Assembly: GCF_016804325.1 (NCBI RefSeq)
Contig: NZ_CP043627.1
Span: forward strand, 3,547,001 to 3,611,000
DNA: 64,000 nucleotides
Direction of reading: 5' to 3'
Origin: Methylobacterium aquaticum
GTDB lineage: Bacteria; Pseudomonadota; Alphaproteobacteria; Rhizobiales; Beijerinckiaceae
Shown: piece by piece, positions 35,354-45,300 of the stretch
How the letters are laid out: each line of letters starts with the position of its first letter
Position numbering within the stretch: the first letter of the stretch is position 1
Made by a program: the position numbers and the translations under genes
Notes under the pieces: model-generated
Seen by the model: the letters and a program-made list of their open reading frames with translations, nothing else
Told to the model about the DNA's origin: nothing
Database searches by the model: none

Positions 35354-35736
35354 ACCCTTCTCCCGGGAACGGCCGCGGGGCGACGCGATGGCGTCCTTAC
35401 CCGGTGACGGCGGTTGACTCCAATGTACACTGGATGCAGTGTACGCTCTAACAAGGGCGATCGGCGAGGCTGCAAGGCCGGTCTGCCGACCCGAACCAGC
35501 CGAAAAGGGACGAAACGTCGGGGCTGCCCGTCGTCGGAGAGCGATCCGACGCAGCATGGATGCTCCCGGCCATGACACGCCACACGGGCCGGCAAGCGCT
35601 GCCGGCCCCCGGTTGCAGGCTTGAGGCGCCGATCGTCGGGCTGATTCGGCGGCACGGTCGCCATGCCCATTCATCCTTCGCAGCGGAACCTGACGATCAT
35701 CGCCGCGAGCGCCGCAGCGAAACCCAGGAGGTCACC
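35354..35736. other. Intergenic control region (GntR gene / decarboxylase set)
   Basis: The 383-bp gap between divergent starts 35353 and 35737. Apart from the palindrome at 35425-35444 I see no gene or other structure I can support. The upstream open frame of the decarboxylase ORF (from 35560) has no ribosome binding site and is not protein-like. Confidence 0.5.
35425..35444. promoter_or_regulatory. 20-bp palindrome, probable GntR operator
   Basis: GTACACTGGATGCAGTGTAC has perfect 8-bp arms (GTACACTG/CAGTGTAC) around GATG. It lies 72 bp upstream of the GntR gene start and about 290 bp upstream of the divergent decarboxylase gene. It is the obvious candidate operator for the two-domain GntR regulator. 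Confidence 0.6.
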
Positions 35737-36519
35737 GTGTACGACGTCAAGAAGATGTTCGGCGACTACGACATGCATCCGAACAGCGGCGTCAATCCGC
35801 AATACGCGCCGGCCTATCCGGTCGAATGGGAATGCGCGCTGCGGACCGTCGAGGTCATGACCCGGGTCGATCGGGCGAAGGTCGCCGCCCTCCTCGCCGA
35901 CACGCCGTTCGAGCTCGTCAACGACCGGGTCGCCTTCCGCTTCATGGCCTCGCCGGGGCACACCCTGTCGCTTCATCAAGGGCGCATGTTCGACCTCATG
36001 GTGACGGTCGCTGTCCGCTACGAAGGATTGTTCACCCAGACGCATCTCTACATGTATTGCAGCGACCCGATGGGGATCGCTGCCGGGCGCGAGCTCTTCG
36101 GCTATACCAAGAAGGATTGCACCTACGCGTTCGACGAGGCTCCGGACGGATCGATCTCCGGCCGGGTCGACCGCCGCGGCGGTCCACTGGCGGAATTCCG
36201 GTTCACACCCGATCCGGACGCGCCGGTCGTGCGCCTCGTCGACGCCGACGAGCAGCCGGGCGGCGAGATCCACGTCCGGCGCCTCCCGCATCCGGAGCGT
36301 CTGGAGACGGCCTATGCCGACATCGTCTATCGGCGCACGCCCCTCGCCTATTCCGAGCCGAGCCCCGGGCGGGCCGCGATGACGCTGAACGCCTCCGCCT
36401 TCGATCCGATCGCAGCGCTGGAGCCCGAGATCCTGTCGGCGCAGTTCATGGTGTCCGATGTCTATGGCGGCGGCTTCGCGGTCGAGGACCGGCGCCTGCT
36501 CAAGCGCCTGATCCCGTAA
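35737..36519 (+). CDS. Acetoacetate decarboxylase-family protein
   Basis: The 260-residue protein fits the acetoacetate decarboxylase (ADC) family: MASPGHTLSLHQGRMFDLMV (family core), THLYMYCSDPMGIAAGRELFGYTKKDC, where the Lys-Lys pair matches the Schiff-base Lys and its neighbour in ADC, and SDVYGGGF near the end. It would decarboxylate a beta-keto acid or act as a related aldolase-dehydratase. The start GTG at 35737 directly follows AGGAGGTCACC. It opens a three-gene set with a binding protein and an SDR. Confidence 0.85.
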   Translation: MYDVKKMFGDYDMHPNSGVNPQYAPAYPVEWECALRTVEVMTRVDRAKVAALLADTPFELVNDRVAFRFMASPGHTLSLHQGRMFDLMVTVAVRYEGLFTQTHLYMYCSDPMGIAAGRELFGYTKKDCTYAFDEAPDGSISGRVDRRGGPLAEFRFTPDPDAPVVRLVDADEQPGGEIHVRRLPHPERLETAYADIVYRRTPLAYSEPSPGRAAMTLNASAFDPIAALEPEILSAQFMVSDVYGGGFAVEDRRLLKRLIP

Positions 36520-36567
36520 CGCCCGCGCGGTCCCCCGCACGGATCGATCACCATGGGAGAGGATACG

Positions 36568-37809
36568 ATGCCATCGACGGCCTTCAGTGCGCGCCGGATC
36601 GGCCGCCGGACATTCCTGGCCGGCGGCGTCGGCGCGGCGGTCCTGGGATCGACCCGCCTCAGGGCCGACCCGGCGCGGCCGGTCAGGATCGGCGTCCTGA
36701 CCGACATGTCCAGCCTCTACGCGGACTGCACGGGCCAGGGCTCGGTTCTCGCCACGCAACTGGCCGCGGAGGATTTCGGTGCCGGCCCCTCGCTGCCCGT
36801 CGAGATCCTCAGCGCCGATCACCAGAACAAGGCCGACGTCGCCGCGGCGATCGCCCGCAAGTGGATCGATCAGGACGGGGTCGACGTCGTCACCGACGTC
36901 CCGAACTCGGCCGTCGCCCTGGCGGTCGGCAGCGTGGTGCGCGACAAGAACAAGGTGATGCTGGCCTCGGGCCCGTCCTCCTCCGACCTGACCGGCAAGG
37001 CCTGCTCGCCGAACACGATCCACTGGACCTACGACACCTACGCGCTCGCGACCGGCGCCGCGACGGCGGTCGTCGCCTCCGGCGCGCGCTCGTGGTTCAC
37101 CCTCACGGCCGACTACGCCTTCGGCCACGCGATGGAGGGGGATGTCCGGCGCGTGGTCGAGCGGAGCGGCGGCAAGGTCATCGGCGGCGTGCGGACCCCG
37201 ATCAACACGCCCGATTTCTCGTCCTTCCTGCTGCAAGCACAGGCCTCGGGAGCCCAGGTCGTCGGTCTGATCAACGCCGGGGGCGACACGATCAACGCGA
37301 TCAAGCAGGCGGTCGAGTTCGGCATCCCGGCGGGTGGGCAGAAGCTCGTGGCGACGGTCCTCTACATCACCGACGTCCACTCCCTCGGTCTCGAGACGGC
37401 GAAGGGCCTGCAATTCACCGAGGCCTTCTACTGGGATTTGAACGAGGGAACCCGGGCCTGGACGAAGCGATTCGTCCCGAGAAACCGCGACCGCTACCCG
37501 AGCGCACTGCATGCCGGCGCCTATGCCTCGGCCCTGCACTACCTGCGCGCCGTCCAATCGCTCGGCAGCGCGGCCGACGGCCGGGCCGTCGTCTCCCGGA
37601 TGAAGGAGATGCCGACCGATGATCCACTCTTCGGCAAGGGCTCGATCCGGCCCGACGGCCGCAAGCTCCATCCGATGTACCTGTTCGAGGTGAAGAGCCC
37701 GACCGACTCGAAATACCCGTGGGATTACTACAAGGTCGTGCAGTCGATCCCGGCCGACGTCGTGTGGCGTCCGCTCGGCGAGGGCGGCTGCCCGATGGTC
37801 AAGGCATGA
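36568..37809 (+). CDS. LIV-type periplasmic substrate-binding protein
   Basis: The 413-residue protein has a twin-arginine signal (GRRTFLAGGVGAAVLG) and a type I binding fold. It shows VRIGVLTDMSSLYAD at the start of the mature part, SADHQNKADVAAAIARKW, and LTADYAFGHAMEGDVRRVV, features of the branched-chain amino acid-binding family that often binds aromatic or aliphatic acids. The ATG at 36568 follows GGAGAGG; the ATG at 36553 is in frame. No permease or ATPase gene is next to it, so it must use a transporter encoded elsewhere or act as a sensor. Its stop overlaps the SDR start. Confidence 0.87.
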   Translation: MPSTAFSARRIGRRTFLAGGVGAAVLGSTRLRADPARPVRIGVLTDMSSLYADCTGQGSVLATQLAAEDFGAGPSLPVEILSADHQNKADVAAAIARKWIDQDGVDVVTDVPNSAVALAVGSVVRDKNKVMLASGPSSSDLTGKACSPNTIHWTYDTYALATGAATAVVASGARSWFTLTADYAFGHAMEGDVRRVVERSGGKVIGGVRTPINTPDFSSFLLQAQASGAQVVGLINAGGDTINAIKQAVEFGIPAGGQKLVATVLYITDVHSLGLETAKGLQFTEAFYWDLNEGTRAWTKRFVPRNRDRYPSALHAGAYASALHYLRAVQSLGSAADGRAVVSRMKEMPTDDPLFGKGSIRPDGRKLHPMYLFEVKSPTDSKYPWDYYKVVQSIPADVVWRPLGEGGCPMVKA

Positions 37810-38546
37810 GCGTCGCGCTCGTCACCGGCGGCGGGGGCGGCCTCGGGCGCGCCATCGCTCTCCGGCTCGCCCGGGACGGTGCCGCAATCGCGCTGGCCGA
37901 CCACGATCCCGCTTCGGGCGCGGAGACCGCGCGGCTGGTCGAGGCCGCGGGCCGGCGCGCCTTGTTCGTCCGGACGGACGTCTCCGACGGCGCCGGATTC
38001 GCCGCCTGCGTCGCGGCCGTCGAACGCGATCTCGGACCGATCACGGCCTTCGTCAGCAATGCGGGCATCGAGGGTGTCGTCGCGCCGATCGACGAATACC
38101 CGGACGACGTCTTCGACCGGGTCCTCGCCGTCAACGCCAAGGGTACGTTCCTGGGCCTGAAGCATGTTCTCGGCCGGATGCGCCGACGCGGCGCCGGGTC
38201 GATCGTCACCATCGCCTCCACCTCAGCGATCCGGGGCCGTGCCGGCCTCGCGGGATACGTGGCCGCCAAGCATGCCGTCCTCGGGCTGACCCGGGTGGCG
38301 GCGCTCGACGCCGAGGGGACGGGCGTTCGGGTGAACGCGGTCCTGCCCGGCCCGATCGACACCCGCATGATTCACTCGCTCGACGCGCAGGCCCTCAGTT
38401 CCGGTGGCGCGATCCGAAGAGCGGGACAGCCCACTTACGGCAAGCCCGCTGACGTCGCGAACGTTGTCGCGTTCCTCCTGTCCGATGAGGCGGCGCATGT
38501 GAATGGAGCCGCCCTTACGGTCGACGCCGCCGCCAGCGTCCTGTAA
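37806..38546 (+). CDS. Short-chain dehydrogenase/reductase
   Basis: This is a 246-residue classical SDR with TGGGGGLGRAIA (cofactor loop), NAG in VSNAGIEG, catalytic Ser in TIASTSAIRG, YVAAKHAV (the YxxxK pair) and PGPIDTRM, ending with the usual VNGAALTVDAA tail. It should oxidise or reduce a hydroxy/keto compound with NAD(P). It is coupled to the binding protein by an ATGA overlap at 37806-37809. With the decarboxylase-like gene it would form a short pathway for a beta-hydroxy or beta-keto acid. Confidence 0.9.
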   Translation: MSVALVTGGGGGLGRAIALRLARDGAAIALADHDPASGAETARLVEAAGRRALFVRTDVSDGAGFAACVAAVERDLGPITAFVSNAGIEGVVAPIDEYPDDVFDRVLAVNAKGTFLGLKHVLGRMRRRGAGSIVTIASTSAIRGRAGLAGYVAAKHAVLGLTRVAALDAEGTGVRVNAVLPGPIDTRMIHSLDAQALSSGGAIRRAGQPTYGKPADVANVVAFLLSDEAAHVNGAALTVDAAASVL

Positions 38547-38860
38547 GCGCCACTTCCAGACCTACGAGTATGATTTCTGGAATGCGCGATTTCGTCCCTC
38601 GAGCTGCCATTGGACGAAATAGTCAAGCCGGGTGACACAAGATCTGAAGCCTGCACCGTCGGCCCTGGCACCCGATCTGGTCGGCGAGGCTGGACGTGCG
38701 GGTCGGCTTCATGCGCTACTTCGAGCCCCAGGACAACGGTCGCTACGCCCGCAAGGCCGGGTGAGCACCTCAAGGTTCGGTCGGCCGGAACGACAATACC
38801 ATGGTTCGGTCGCGACCTCCTGGCCTCTTGCGCGTTGTGATCGGTTGTCGAGCGCGGGGC
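38547..38860. other. Intergenic stretch, possible decayed gene end
   Basis: The 314-bp gap. Codons around 38690-38763 read DVRVGFMRYFEPQDNGRYARKAG before a TGA, which looks protein-like but has no start and no family I recognise. Otherwise I see nothing supported here. Confidence 0.35.
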
Positions 38861-39040
38861 ATGGCGATGGAAGGCGACAAGGACAAAGACGGCCTCCCTC
38901 CGGTGACGGAGGACATCGGCCTGCCGACCCCGCCCAGCCCCGGCCGCGTGCCCCCGCCGCACCTGCCGCCGGCCGATCCCGGGGAGAGCGACGCCGACGA
39001 CGGACGTTCCGCGCCCGAACCGCGCGGGAGCGGGACGTGA
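38861..39040 (+). CDS. Small acidic proline-rich protein
   Basis: This is a 59-residue ORF (start ATG 38861): a charged N-terminus (MEGDKDKDG), a Pro-rich centre (PTPPSPGRVPPPHLPPADP) and an acidic tail with Gly/Pro. It has no membrane segment and should be disordered. A second Pro-rich mini-protein lies on the other side of the kinase gene at 41657-41782. The ribosome binding site is weak, so expression is uncertain. Confidence 0.4.
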   Translation: MAMEGDKDKDGLPPVTEDIGLPTPPSPGRVPPPHLPPADPGESDADDGRSAPEPRGSGT

Positions 39041-39206
39041 CCGGCCGCCCGGTTGCCCTGGGCGCCGCCGTGGGCGATAGGCCTCGCATGCAGGCCGGAC
39101 CGTCACCAATCCTCCAGACCACCGGTCCCTTCGAAGCCCTGGGCCTCCTTCCGCCAGGTCTCCCCGGGCGCGAGGGTTGCGCCTCGGTCATGGGGTCCGG
39201 CCAGGC

Positions 39207-41660
39207 GTGAGCGACCCGTTCCCGTTCCTTCCATCGGGCAGCGCCATGGGCGCCGAGATCCGCGCGCGCGACTGGTCCGACACGTCGCTCGGCCCGTCGG
39301 AGGCGTGGTCGCCGGCCCTGAAGGCCATTCTCGCGCAGATGCTGGCGTGTCCCACGGCGATGTTCCTCGCATGGGGTCCTGACCTGCTCTGCTTCTACAA
39401 CGACGCCTACCGCCCGATCCTCGGTTACCGGCTGGGTACGGCCCTGGGACGGCCCTTCCGAGAGGTCTGGGCCAGCATCTGGGACGAGATCGCCCCCCTC
39501 GTCGACGCGACACTCGCCGGCGAGAGCCTGACCCTCACCGACATGCCGCTCGACCTCTCGCGCGATGGCACGCCCGAACGGAGCTGGTGGTCCTTCAGCT
39601 ACTCGCCGGCCATCGACGAGGCCGGCAGGATCGCCGGCCTGTTCTGCGTCACCGGCGAGACCACGGCCCGCGTGCTCGGCGAAGCGGCCCTGCGCGAGAG
39701 CGAGGACCATTTCCGGCACACGGTGGAGCTGAACCCGCAGGTGCCCTGGACCTGCGACCCGGACGGCAACATCACCTCGTTCTCGAAGCGGTGGCTGACG
39801 CTGACCGGCCAGGGGCCGGGGGAGCCCTACGGGGCCGGCTGGATCAAGGCCCTGCACCCCGGGGACGTCCCGTCCACGGTGACGACGTTCACCGCCTGCC
39901 TCGCCTCGGGCGACCCGGTCGACGTCGATTACCGGCTCCACATGGCCGCGACGGGCGAGTACCGCTGGATGCGCGCCCGTGCCCAGCCGCGCCGGGATGG
40001 AAGCGGCGCCATCGTCGCCTGGTACGGCGTGGTGGAGGACATCCACGACCGCAAGCTCGCCGAGCGCGACTTGCGCGAGCTCAACGTCCACCTGGAGCGT
40101 CGCGTCGACGAGGCGCTCGCCCAGCGCAAGCTCTGGGCCGACGTGTTCGAGGTCACCGACGCCCTCGTCTGCGCCCTCGCCCCCGACTTCCGGCTCCTGG
40201 CCGTCAACCGCGCCTACGCCGACGAGTTCGAGGCCATCTACGGGGTGCGTCCCAGGGTCGGCGACGACCTGGTCGGCCTCCTGTCGCACATCCCCGAGCA
40301 GCAGGCGCGGATGCGGGTCGTCTGGGCGCAGGCGCTGTCGGGCGAGGCGTTCACGCTCGTCGAGGAGTTCGGCGACCCCGACCGCAGGCGGCCCTGCTAC
40401 GAGATGGCCTTCACCCCGTTGCGCGACGCGGAAGGACGCCTGATCGGCGCCTTCCAGTACGCGACCGACGTGACCCAAAGGCTCCGCGACCTGGAGCAGC
40501 TCGCCAAGGCCGAGGAGGCCCTGCGCCAAGCCCAGAAGATGGAGGCGATCGGGCAACTGACCGGTGGCGTGGCGCACGATTTCAACAACCTCCTGACCAT
40601 CATCCGCTCGTCGGTCGACCTGCTGCGCAAGCCGGACCTGCCGGAGCAGCGGCGGCGACGCTACATGGATGCGGTCTCGGACACGGTGGACCGCGCCGCC
40701 AAGCTCACGGGCCAACTCCTCGCCTTCGCCCGCCGCCAGTCGCTGATGCCCGAGACGTTCGACATCGGCGCGCGCATCGCCGCGACCGCGGACATGCTGG
40801 CCTCGGTCACGGGCGCCCGTATCCGGGTCGTCGTCGAGGTGCCGGCAAAGCTCGCCTGCCACGTCTTCGCCGACCCGGGCCAGTTCGAGACGGCACTCAT
40901 CAACATGGCGGTCAACGCCCGGGACGCGATGGACGGCGAGGGCACGCTCACCCTGAGGCTCGGATGCCGACGCGGGTTGCCCACGATCCGTGGGCATGCC
41001 GGCACGAGCGGACCGTTCGTGGCGGTCTCGGTCACCGACCAAGGGACGGGCATCGACCAGGCGCACCTGCCGCACATCTTCGAGCCCTTCTTCACGACCA
41101 AGGAGGTGGGGAAGGGCACGGGTTTGGGCCTGAGCCAGGTCATCGGCTTCGCCAAGCAATCGGGCGGCGACGTCGACGTCGCGAGCGCTCCCGGCCAGGG
41201 GACGACCTTCACCCTCTACCTTCCCCAGGTCGAAGCCCCCGCGGCGGACGTCCGGGACGAGCCGAAGGCCGCCCTCGACGGACAGGCGCTGAGCATCCTC
41301 GTCGTCGAGGACAACCTCGACGTCGGGCGGTTCTGCACGCAGATCCTGGAAGAGCTCGGCCATGACACCGTTTGGGCGAAGAACGGCGAGGAAGCCCTCG
41401 CCGAGGTCGAGCGAGACCCGAGCCGGTTCGACGCGGTGTTCTCCGACGTGGTGATGCCCGGCATGGGAGGCGTCGCGTTGGCGCGGCGCCTCAGGGCGCT
41501 CCTTCCGGACCTGCCCATCATCCTGACGTCCGGCTACAGCGACGTGCTGGCCCGGGAAGGCACGCACGGCTTCGACCTCGTGCGAAAACCCTATTCCGCC
41601 GCGCAGGTGGCGGAGGCATTCCGTGCGGTCCCGGGCCGCCGTGGGGCCAGGACGGCCTAG
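39207..41660 (+). CDS. Hybrid histidine kinase with PAS domains and a receiver
   Basis: The 817-residue protein has three PAS-like sensor domains (about 25-150 beginning RDWSDTSLGPSEAW, 165-300, and 310-440). A HisKA domain follows with the phosphorylated His in GGVAHDFNNLLT (about residue 456), then an HATPase domain with TDQGTGI, FEPFFTTKEVGKGTGLGLS and the G boxes. A C-terminal receiver has VVEDN, the phospho-Asp in FSDVVMPGMGG (about 746) and Lys in VRKPYS. There are no membrane segments, so it senses a cytoplasmic signal. The GTG start at 39207 is preferred on homology; ATG 39246 is an alternative. No output regulator is adjacent on the same strand. Confidence 0.9.
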   Translation: MSDPFPFLPSGSAMGAEIRARDWSDTSLGPSEAWSPALKAILAQMLACPTAMFLAWGPDLLCFYNDAYRPILGYRLGTALGRPFREVWASIWDEIAPLVDATLAGESLTLTDMPLDLSRDGTPERSWWSFSYSPAIDEAGRIAGLFCVTGETTARVLGEAALRESEDHFRHTVELNPQVPWTCDPDGNITSFSKRWLTLTGQGPGEPYGAGWIKALHPGDVPSTVTTFTACLASGDPVDVDYRLHMAATGEYRWMRARAQPRRDGSGAIVAWYGVVEDIHDRKLAERDLRELNVHLERRVDEALAQRKLWADVFEVTDALVCALAPDFRLLAVNRAYADEFEAIYGVRPRVGDDLVGLLSHIPEQQARMRVVWAQALSGEAFTLVEEFGDPDRRRPCYEMAFTPLRDAEGRLIGAFQYATDVTQRLRDLEQLAKAEEALRQAQKMEAIGQLTGGVAHDFNNLLTIIRSSVDLLRKPDLPEQRRRRYMDAVSDTVDRAAKLTGQLLAFARRQSLMPETFDIGARIAATADMLASVTGARIRVVVEVPAKLACHVFADPGQFETALINMAVNARDAMDGEGTLTLRLGCRRGLPTIRGHAGTSGPFVAVSVTDQGTGIDQAHLPHIFEPFFTTKEVGKGTGLGLSQVIGFAKQSGGDVDVASAPGQGTTFTLYLPQVEAPAADVRDEPKAALDGQALSILVVEDNLDVGRFCTQILEELGHDTVWAKNGEEALAEVERDPSRFDAVFSDVVMPGMGGVALARRLRALLPDLPIILTSGYSDVLAREGTHGFDLVRKPYSAAQVAEAFRAVPGRRGARTA

Positions 41661-41782
41661 CGGGCCTCGATGGGACCGGGCGGCTGCGGCGCAGGCGGAT
41701 CGCCCTCTGGCGGTGTCGGGTCCGGCGGCGGGTCGCCGATGGGCGGCAACGGATCGTCGCCTGGGCGCGGCGTGTCGGACAT
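41657..41782 (-). CDS. Small proline-rich protein
   Basis: This is a 41-residue ORF starting MSDTPRPGDDPLPPIGDPPP and ending in QPPGPIEAR; nearly half its residues are Pro, Gly or Asp. Short proteins of this kind are common in Methylobacterium-like genomes, as far as I recall, but have no known job. It overlaps the stop of the hybrid kinase gene by 4 bp tail to tail. The sequence is similar in style to the product at 38861-39040. Confidence 0.45.
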   Translation of the reverse strand: MSDTPRPGDDPLPPIGDPPPDPTPPEGDPPAPQPPGPIEAR

Positions 41783-41929
41783 GAAGGGTCTTGCTCCTCG
41801 GTCCCCCTCGCGGGGACGCCGCTTCAACACTTGACACGCCCGAAGGATCGCCCCCCCGCAGAAAACTATCCCCGGCACTGCCCTGAGGTGACCTTACGCC
41901 ACAAGCCGGGACGGCCTCGGCGGCTGGCG

Positions 41930-42367
41930 TCAGGTTTCCGGTCGCCTGAGCCGGCCGGACAGAGCTTGCCGGATGGCGGCGCGGACGCTGCTCTCCAGGA
42001 ATGGCCGTCCGACGAAGGGCGTGCCCTCGGGCAATTCCTCGGGCCGCGGCGTCACCTGGGCCGAGACCACCACGACGGCCAGGTCGGGGCGACGGCGCGC
42101 CACCTCCCGGACGAGGCCGAGGCCGTCCATCGCACCCGGCATGCGGATGTCGGTGACCATCAGGGACATCGCGTCGTCGAGGCGCGCCAGGGCCTGCGGG
42201 GCGGAGCCTGCCTCGGTCACGGCATAGCCCTCGGCCTCCAGGAGATCGCGGATCTCCAGGCGAAACAGCATCTCGTCCTCGACCACCAGGGCCGTCTTCT
42301 CGGGGGCGTCGTCGGGCATGGCGAGCGGAAACGACGCCCAAGGCCGATTGTTGCGCCCGCTCGTCAT
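41930..42367 (-). CDS. Single-domain response regulator
   Basis: The 145-residue protein is a receiver domain only: acidic pair in ALVVEDEMLF, phospho-Asp in MVTDIRMPGAMDG (about residue 70) and a Thr/Ser-type switch in VVVSAQVT. The usual conserved Lys region reads FVGRPFLESS, with Arg where Lys is typical. It has no output domain, so it acts by protein contact or as a phosphate sink. The ATG overlaps the stop of the HWE kinase gene (42364-42367), so the kinase is its likely partner. Confidence 0.88.
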   Translation of the reverse strand: MTSGRNNRPWASFPLAMPDDAPEKTALVVEDEMLFRLEIRDLLEAEGYAVTEAGSAPQALARLDDAMSLMVTDIRMPGAMDGLGLVREVARRRPDLAVVVVSAQVTPRPEELPEGTPFVGRPFLESSVRAAIRQALSGRLRRPET

Positions 42368-45300
42368 TGCATCGACTGAAAATTCGCCAACGGCGCCTCG
42401 ATGACGCAGGTCACCCCCTCGCGGGGATAGTCCAGCGCCAGCCTCGCACCGACCTGGGCGGTCAACCCGCGCTCGATAAGGCGCGACCCGAACCCCTTTC
42501 GCGAGGGAGGGACGACCGGCGGCCCGCCGATCTCCGTCCACGCGATGCGCAGGTCGGGACCGTCGTCCGTCTCGACCAGCGACGCCGTGAGCGAGACACG
42601 GCCCTGCGACACCGAGAGGGCGCCGTACTTGACCGCGTTCGTCGTGAGCTCGTGCAAGGTCAGCGCCAGGGACAACGCGGCCTTGCCGGCGATCTCGACG
42701 TTGGGTCCCTCGAAGGCGACGCGCTCTCCCGCGGCCTCCTGCACCCCGACGCCCTCGCGTACCACGGCGGACAGCGGTGCGCTCTCCGCGGCGCCGCCCA
42801 GGAGCATGTCGTGCGCCTTCCCGAGCGCGACGAGCCGGCTGCCGAGAACCTCCCGGGCCGCATCCATGTCGGTCGCGCCGCGCAGGGTGGAGGCGGCGAT
42901 GGCCTGCACCATCGCCAGCAGGTTCTTCATCCGGTGGGAGAGCTCGTGGTTGAGCAGGTCCTGGTGCGCCTGGGCCTTGCGGCGGTCGTCCACGTCCGCG
43001 ACGGCGACGACCCCTCCGGTCATCCTGCCGTCGGCATCCCGCATCGGCACGCCGACGACCTCGATCCAGACCTTCGTGCCGTCACCGCGCTGGTAGTGGC
43101 ATTCGAGCGAGGCTTGCTCCGCGCCCTCGCGGATGATCCGGCTGAGCGGGTATTCGCGCGGCTCGACCCGGCGTCCATCCTCGTGGAAGGCGACCCACTG
43201 CCCGTAGCTCTCCGTGTCCGGCGACGGCAGGACCGGATGGCCGAGGATCTCCTCCAGCCTCCGGTTGCCGCCGACGATGCGACCGGACGGGGCCTCGGCG
43301 AACAGGATGCCGACCGGCACGGTGTCGAGGACTGCCCGCAGCGAGGTCTCGCTCGCGCGCAGGCTCTCCCGATTCCGATGCTCCTCCGTCAGGTCGCGGG
43401 TGACCGTGCCGTAGCCGAGCAGGTCGCCCGCAGCGTCACGGACGGCGAAGACGTTGTAGTGCACCGGCACGGCGGCGCCGGTGACGAAGTGACGGAAGTG
43501 CATCTCGCCCTCCCAGAAGCCGTCACGTTCGACGGCGGGGAGCACCTCCTCGACGAGGCGCGGGTGCTCCTCGGGCACGAAGTAGTCGAGGATGCGCGTC
43601 GTCCGGGTGCCGGCGAGGTCCGGCATCCCGACGAGACGGCGGCCGGCCTCGTTGACGAAGTCGGCCCGGCCATCGGGGGTGGCGAAGCCGATGAAGTCCC
43701 CGGACTGCGCGACGATCGCCGCGAGCTTGCCCGCCTCGACCTCCGCCACCTTGCGTGCGCTGACGTCCACGGCCGTCCCGGAGAACCGCAGGGGCACGCC
43801 CGCCTCGTCGTGGACGAGGCTTCCCCTGCACTCGATCCATCGCAAGGGCCGCCCCGGCACCGCGAGCCGGTACTCGACGAGGAAGTCCGCGCCATGGTCG
43901 AAGGTGTCCCGGATGGCCGCGCGCAGCGGCGCGATGTCGTCGGGCACCACGAACGTCTGGTAGCGCTCCATCGTGACGCCGGCGGCGACCTCCTCCGCGT
44001 CGAGCCCGTACAGGCGCGCGAACTGCGCGTCCCCGTGCAGCAGGTCGGTGTCCACCATCCAATCCCAAAGGCCGACGCCGCCCGAAGCGGTCAGCGCCAT
44101 CTGCAGGCGTTCCTCGCTCTGCCGCAGCCGTTCCTCGGCCAGCCGCTGCTCGGTGCGGTCGCGCAGCACCTTGACGAAGCCCGTGGCCGCGCCGGCCCCG
44201 TCGCGCAGCACCATCATCACGCCCAGCGCGAAGAAGCGCTCGCCGCCCTTGCGCAGGTGCCAGCGCTCGTCGTTGCCGGTGCCCACCGTCATCGCGGCGT
44301 GCATCTCCCGCGCCGAGATGCCGGCGTCCCGGTCCTCCGGCGTGAAGAACACGTCGGCCGGACGCCCCCGCATCTCCTCGACCGTCCAGCCCAGGATTTT
44401 TTCCGCGCCCGCGTTCCAGTCGGTGACGCGCCCGTCGAGGTCCATGACCACGATGGCGTAGTCGATCATGCTCTCGAATACGGCGCGGTAGCGCGCCTCT
44501 CCGGCCCGCACCGCGGCCTTCGCCGCCGCCTCGCTGACTTGCGTCAAGCCGGAGGTGGCCGTGACCGCGAACATCCGCAGCAGCGCGAGGTCGCGCTCGC
44601 CGAACGCATCGGCATGGCGCGACTGCAGCTTCAGGACGCCCAGCACGGCGTCGCCCCGGGTGACGGGCACGTGGATGGCCGAGCCGAGATCGAGCGACGC
44701 GGCGACGTCCTGCCGAACCTGCGCGTCCGCCCGTGCGTCGCTCACGAGCAGGGGCCTGTTGCTGGTGAAGGTGCGACCGGAGGAACTGTCGCCCAGCGGC
44801 ACGCGCAGGCCCTTGTGCCCGGCGAGGCTCCCCCTGACCGCGCGGTACTCCAGCGCCTGGCCGTCGACGAGTTCGAGCGCCGCCCCGTCCGCGGCCGGCA
44901 CCGCGCCCATGGCGCCTTCGAGCAGCTTGCCGAGGACCACGTCCTGCTCGCCACCGGCGCCCGCCACGTCCGCCTGGGTCGTGCTGAGGACGTCGCGCTC
45001 GCGCTCGGAAGCGCGCCGCTCGCGGATCATCGCGTCGCGCTCAACCAGCGACCGGCGCAGCAGCAACTGGTCCATGACCTGCCGCGCCAGGGCCGTCAGG
45101 TCCTCGGCCTGGGCCGCGGACAGGCCGCCGGGTCTCGGGGCGTGGTCGATCACGCACAGGCTGCCCAGGGCATGGCCCTCGGGCGTGCGAAGCGGGGCTC
45201 CCGCGTAGAAGCGCAGGTACGGCTCGCCGGTCACCAGCGGGTTGTCCCGCGTGCGGGGGTCGAGGGTGAGGTCGTGGATCTGCAGGAGGTCCGCCTCCGC

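Noticed and set aside
38709..42341. A 1210-codon open frame on the minus strand across the hybrid kinase gene
   Set aside because: It lies antisense to a kinase with clear domains, its translation is Arg/Gly/Pro-rich without any domain, and long antisense frames are expected in DNA with this GC content.
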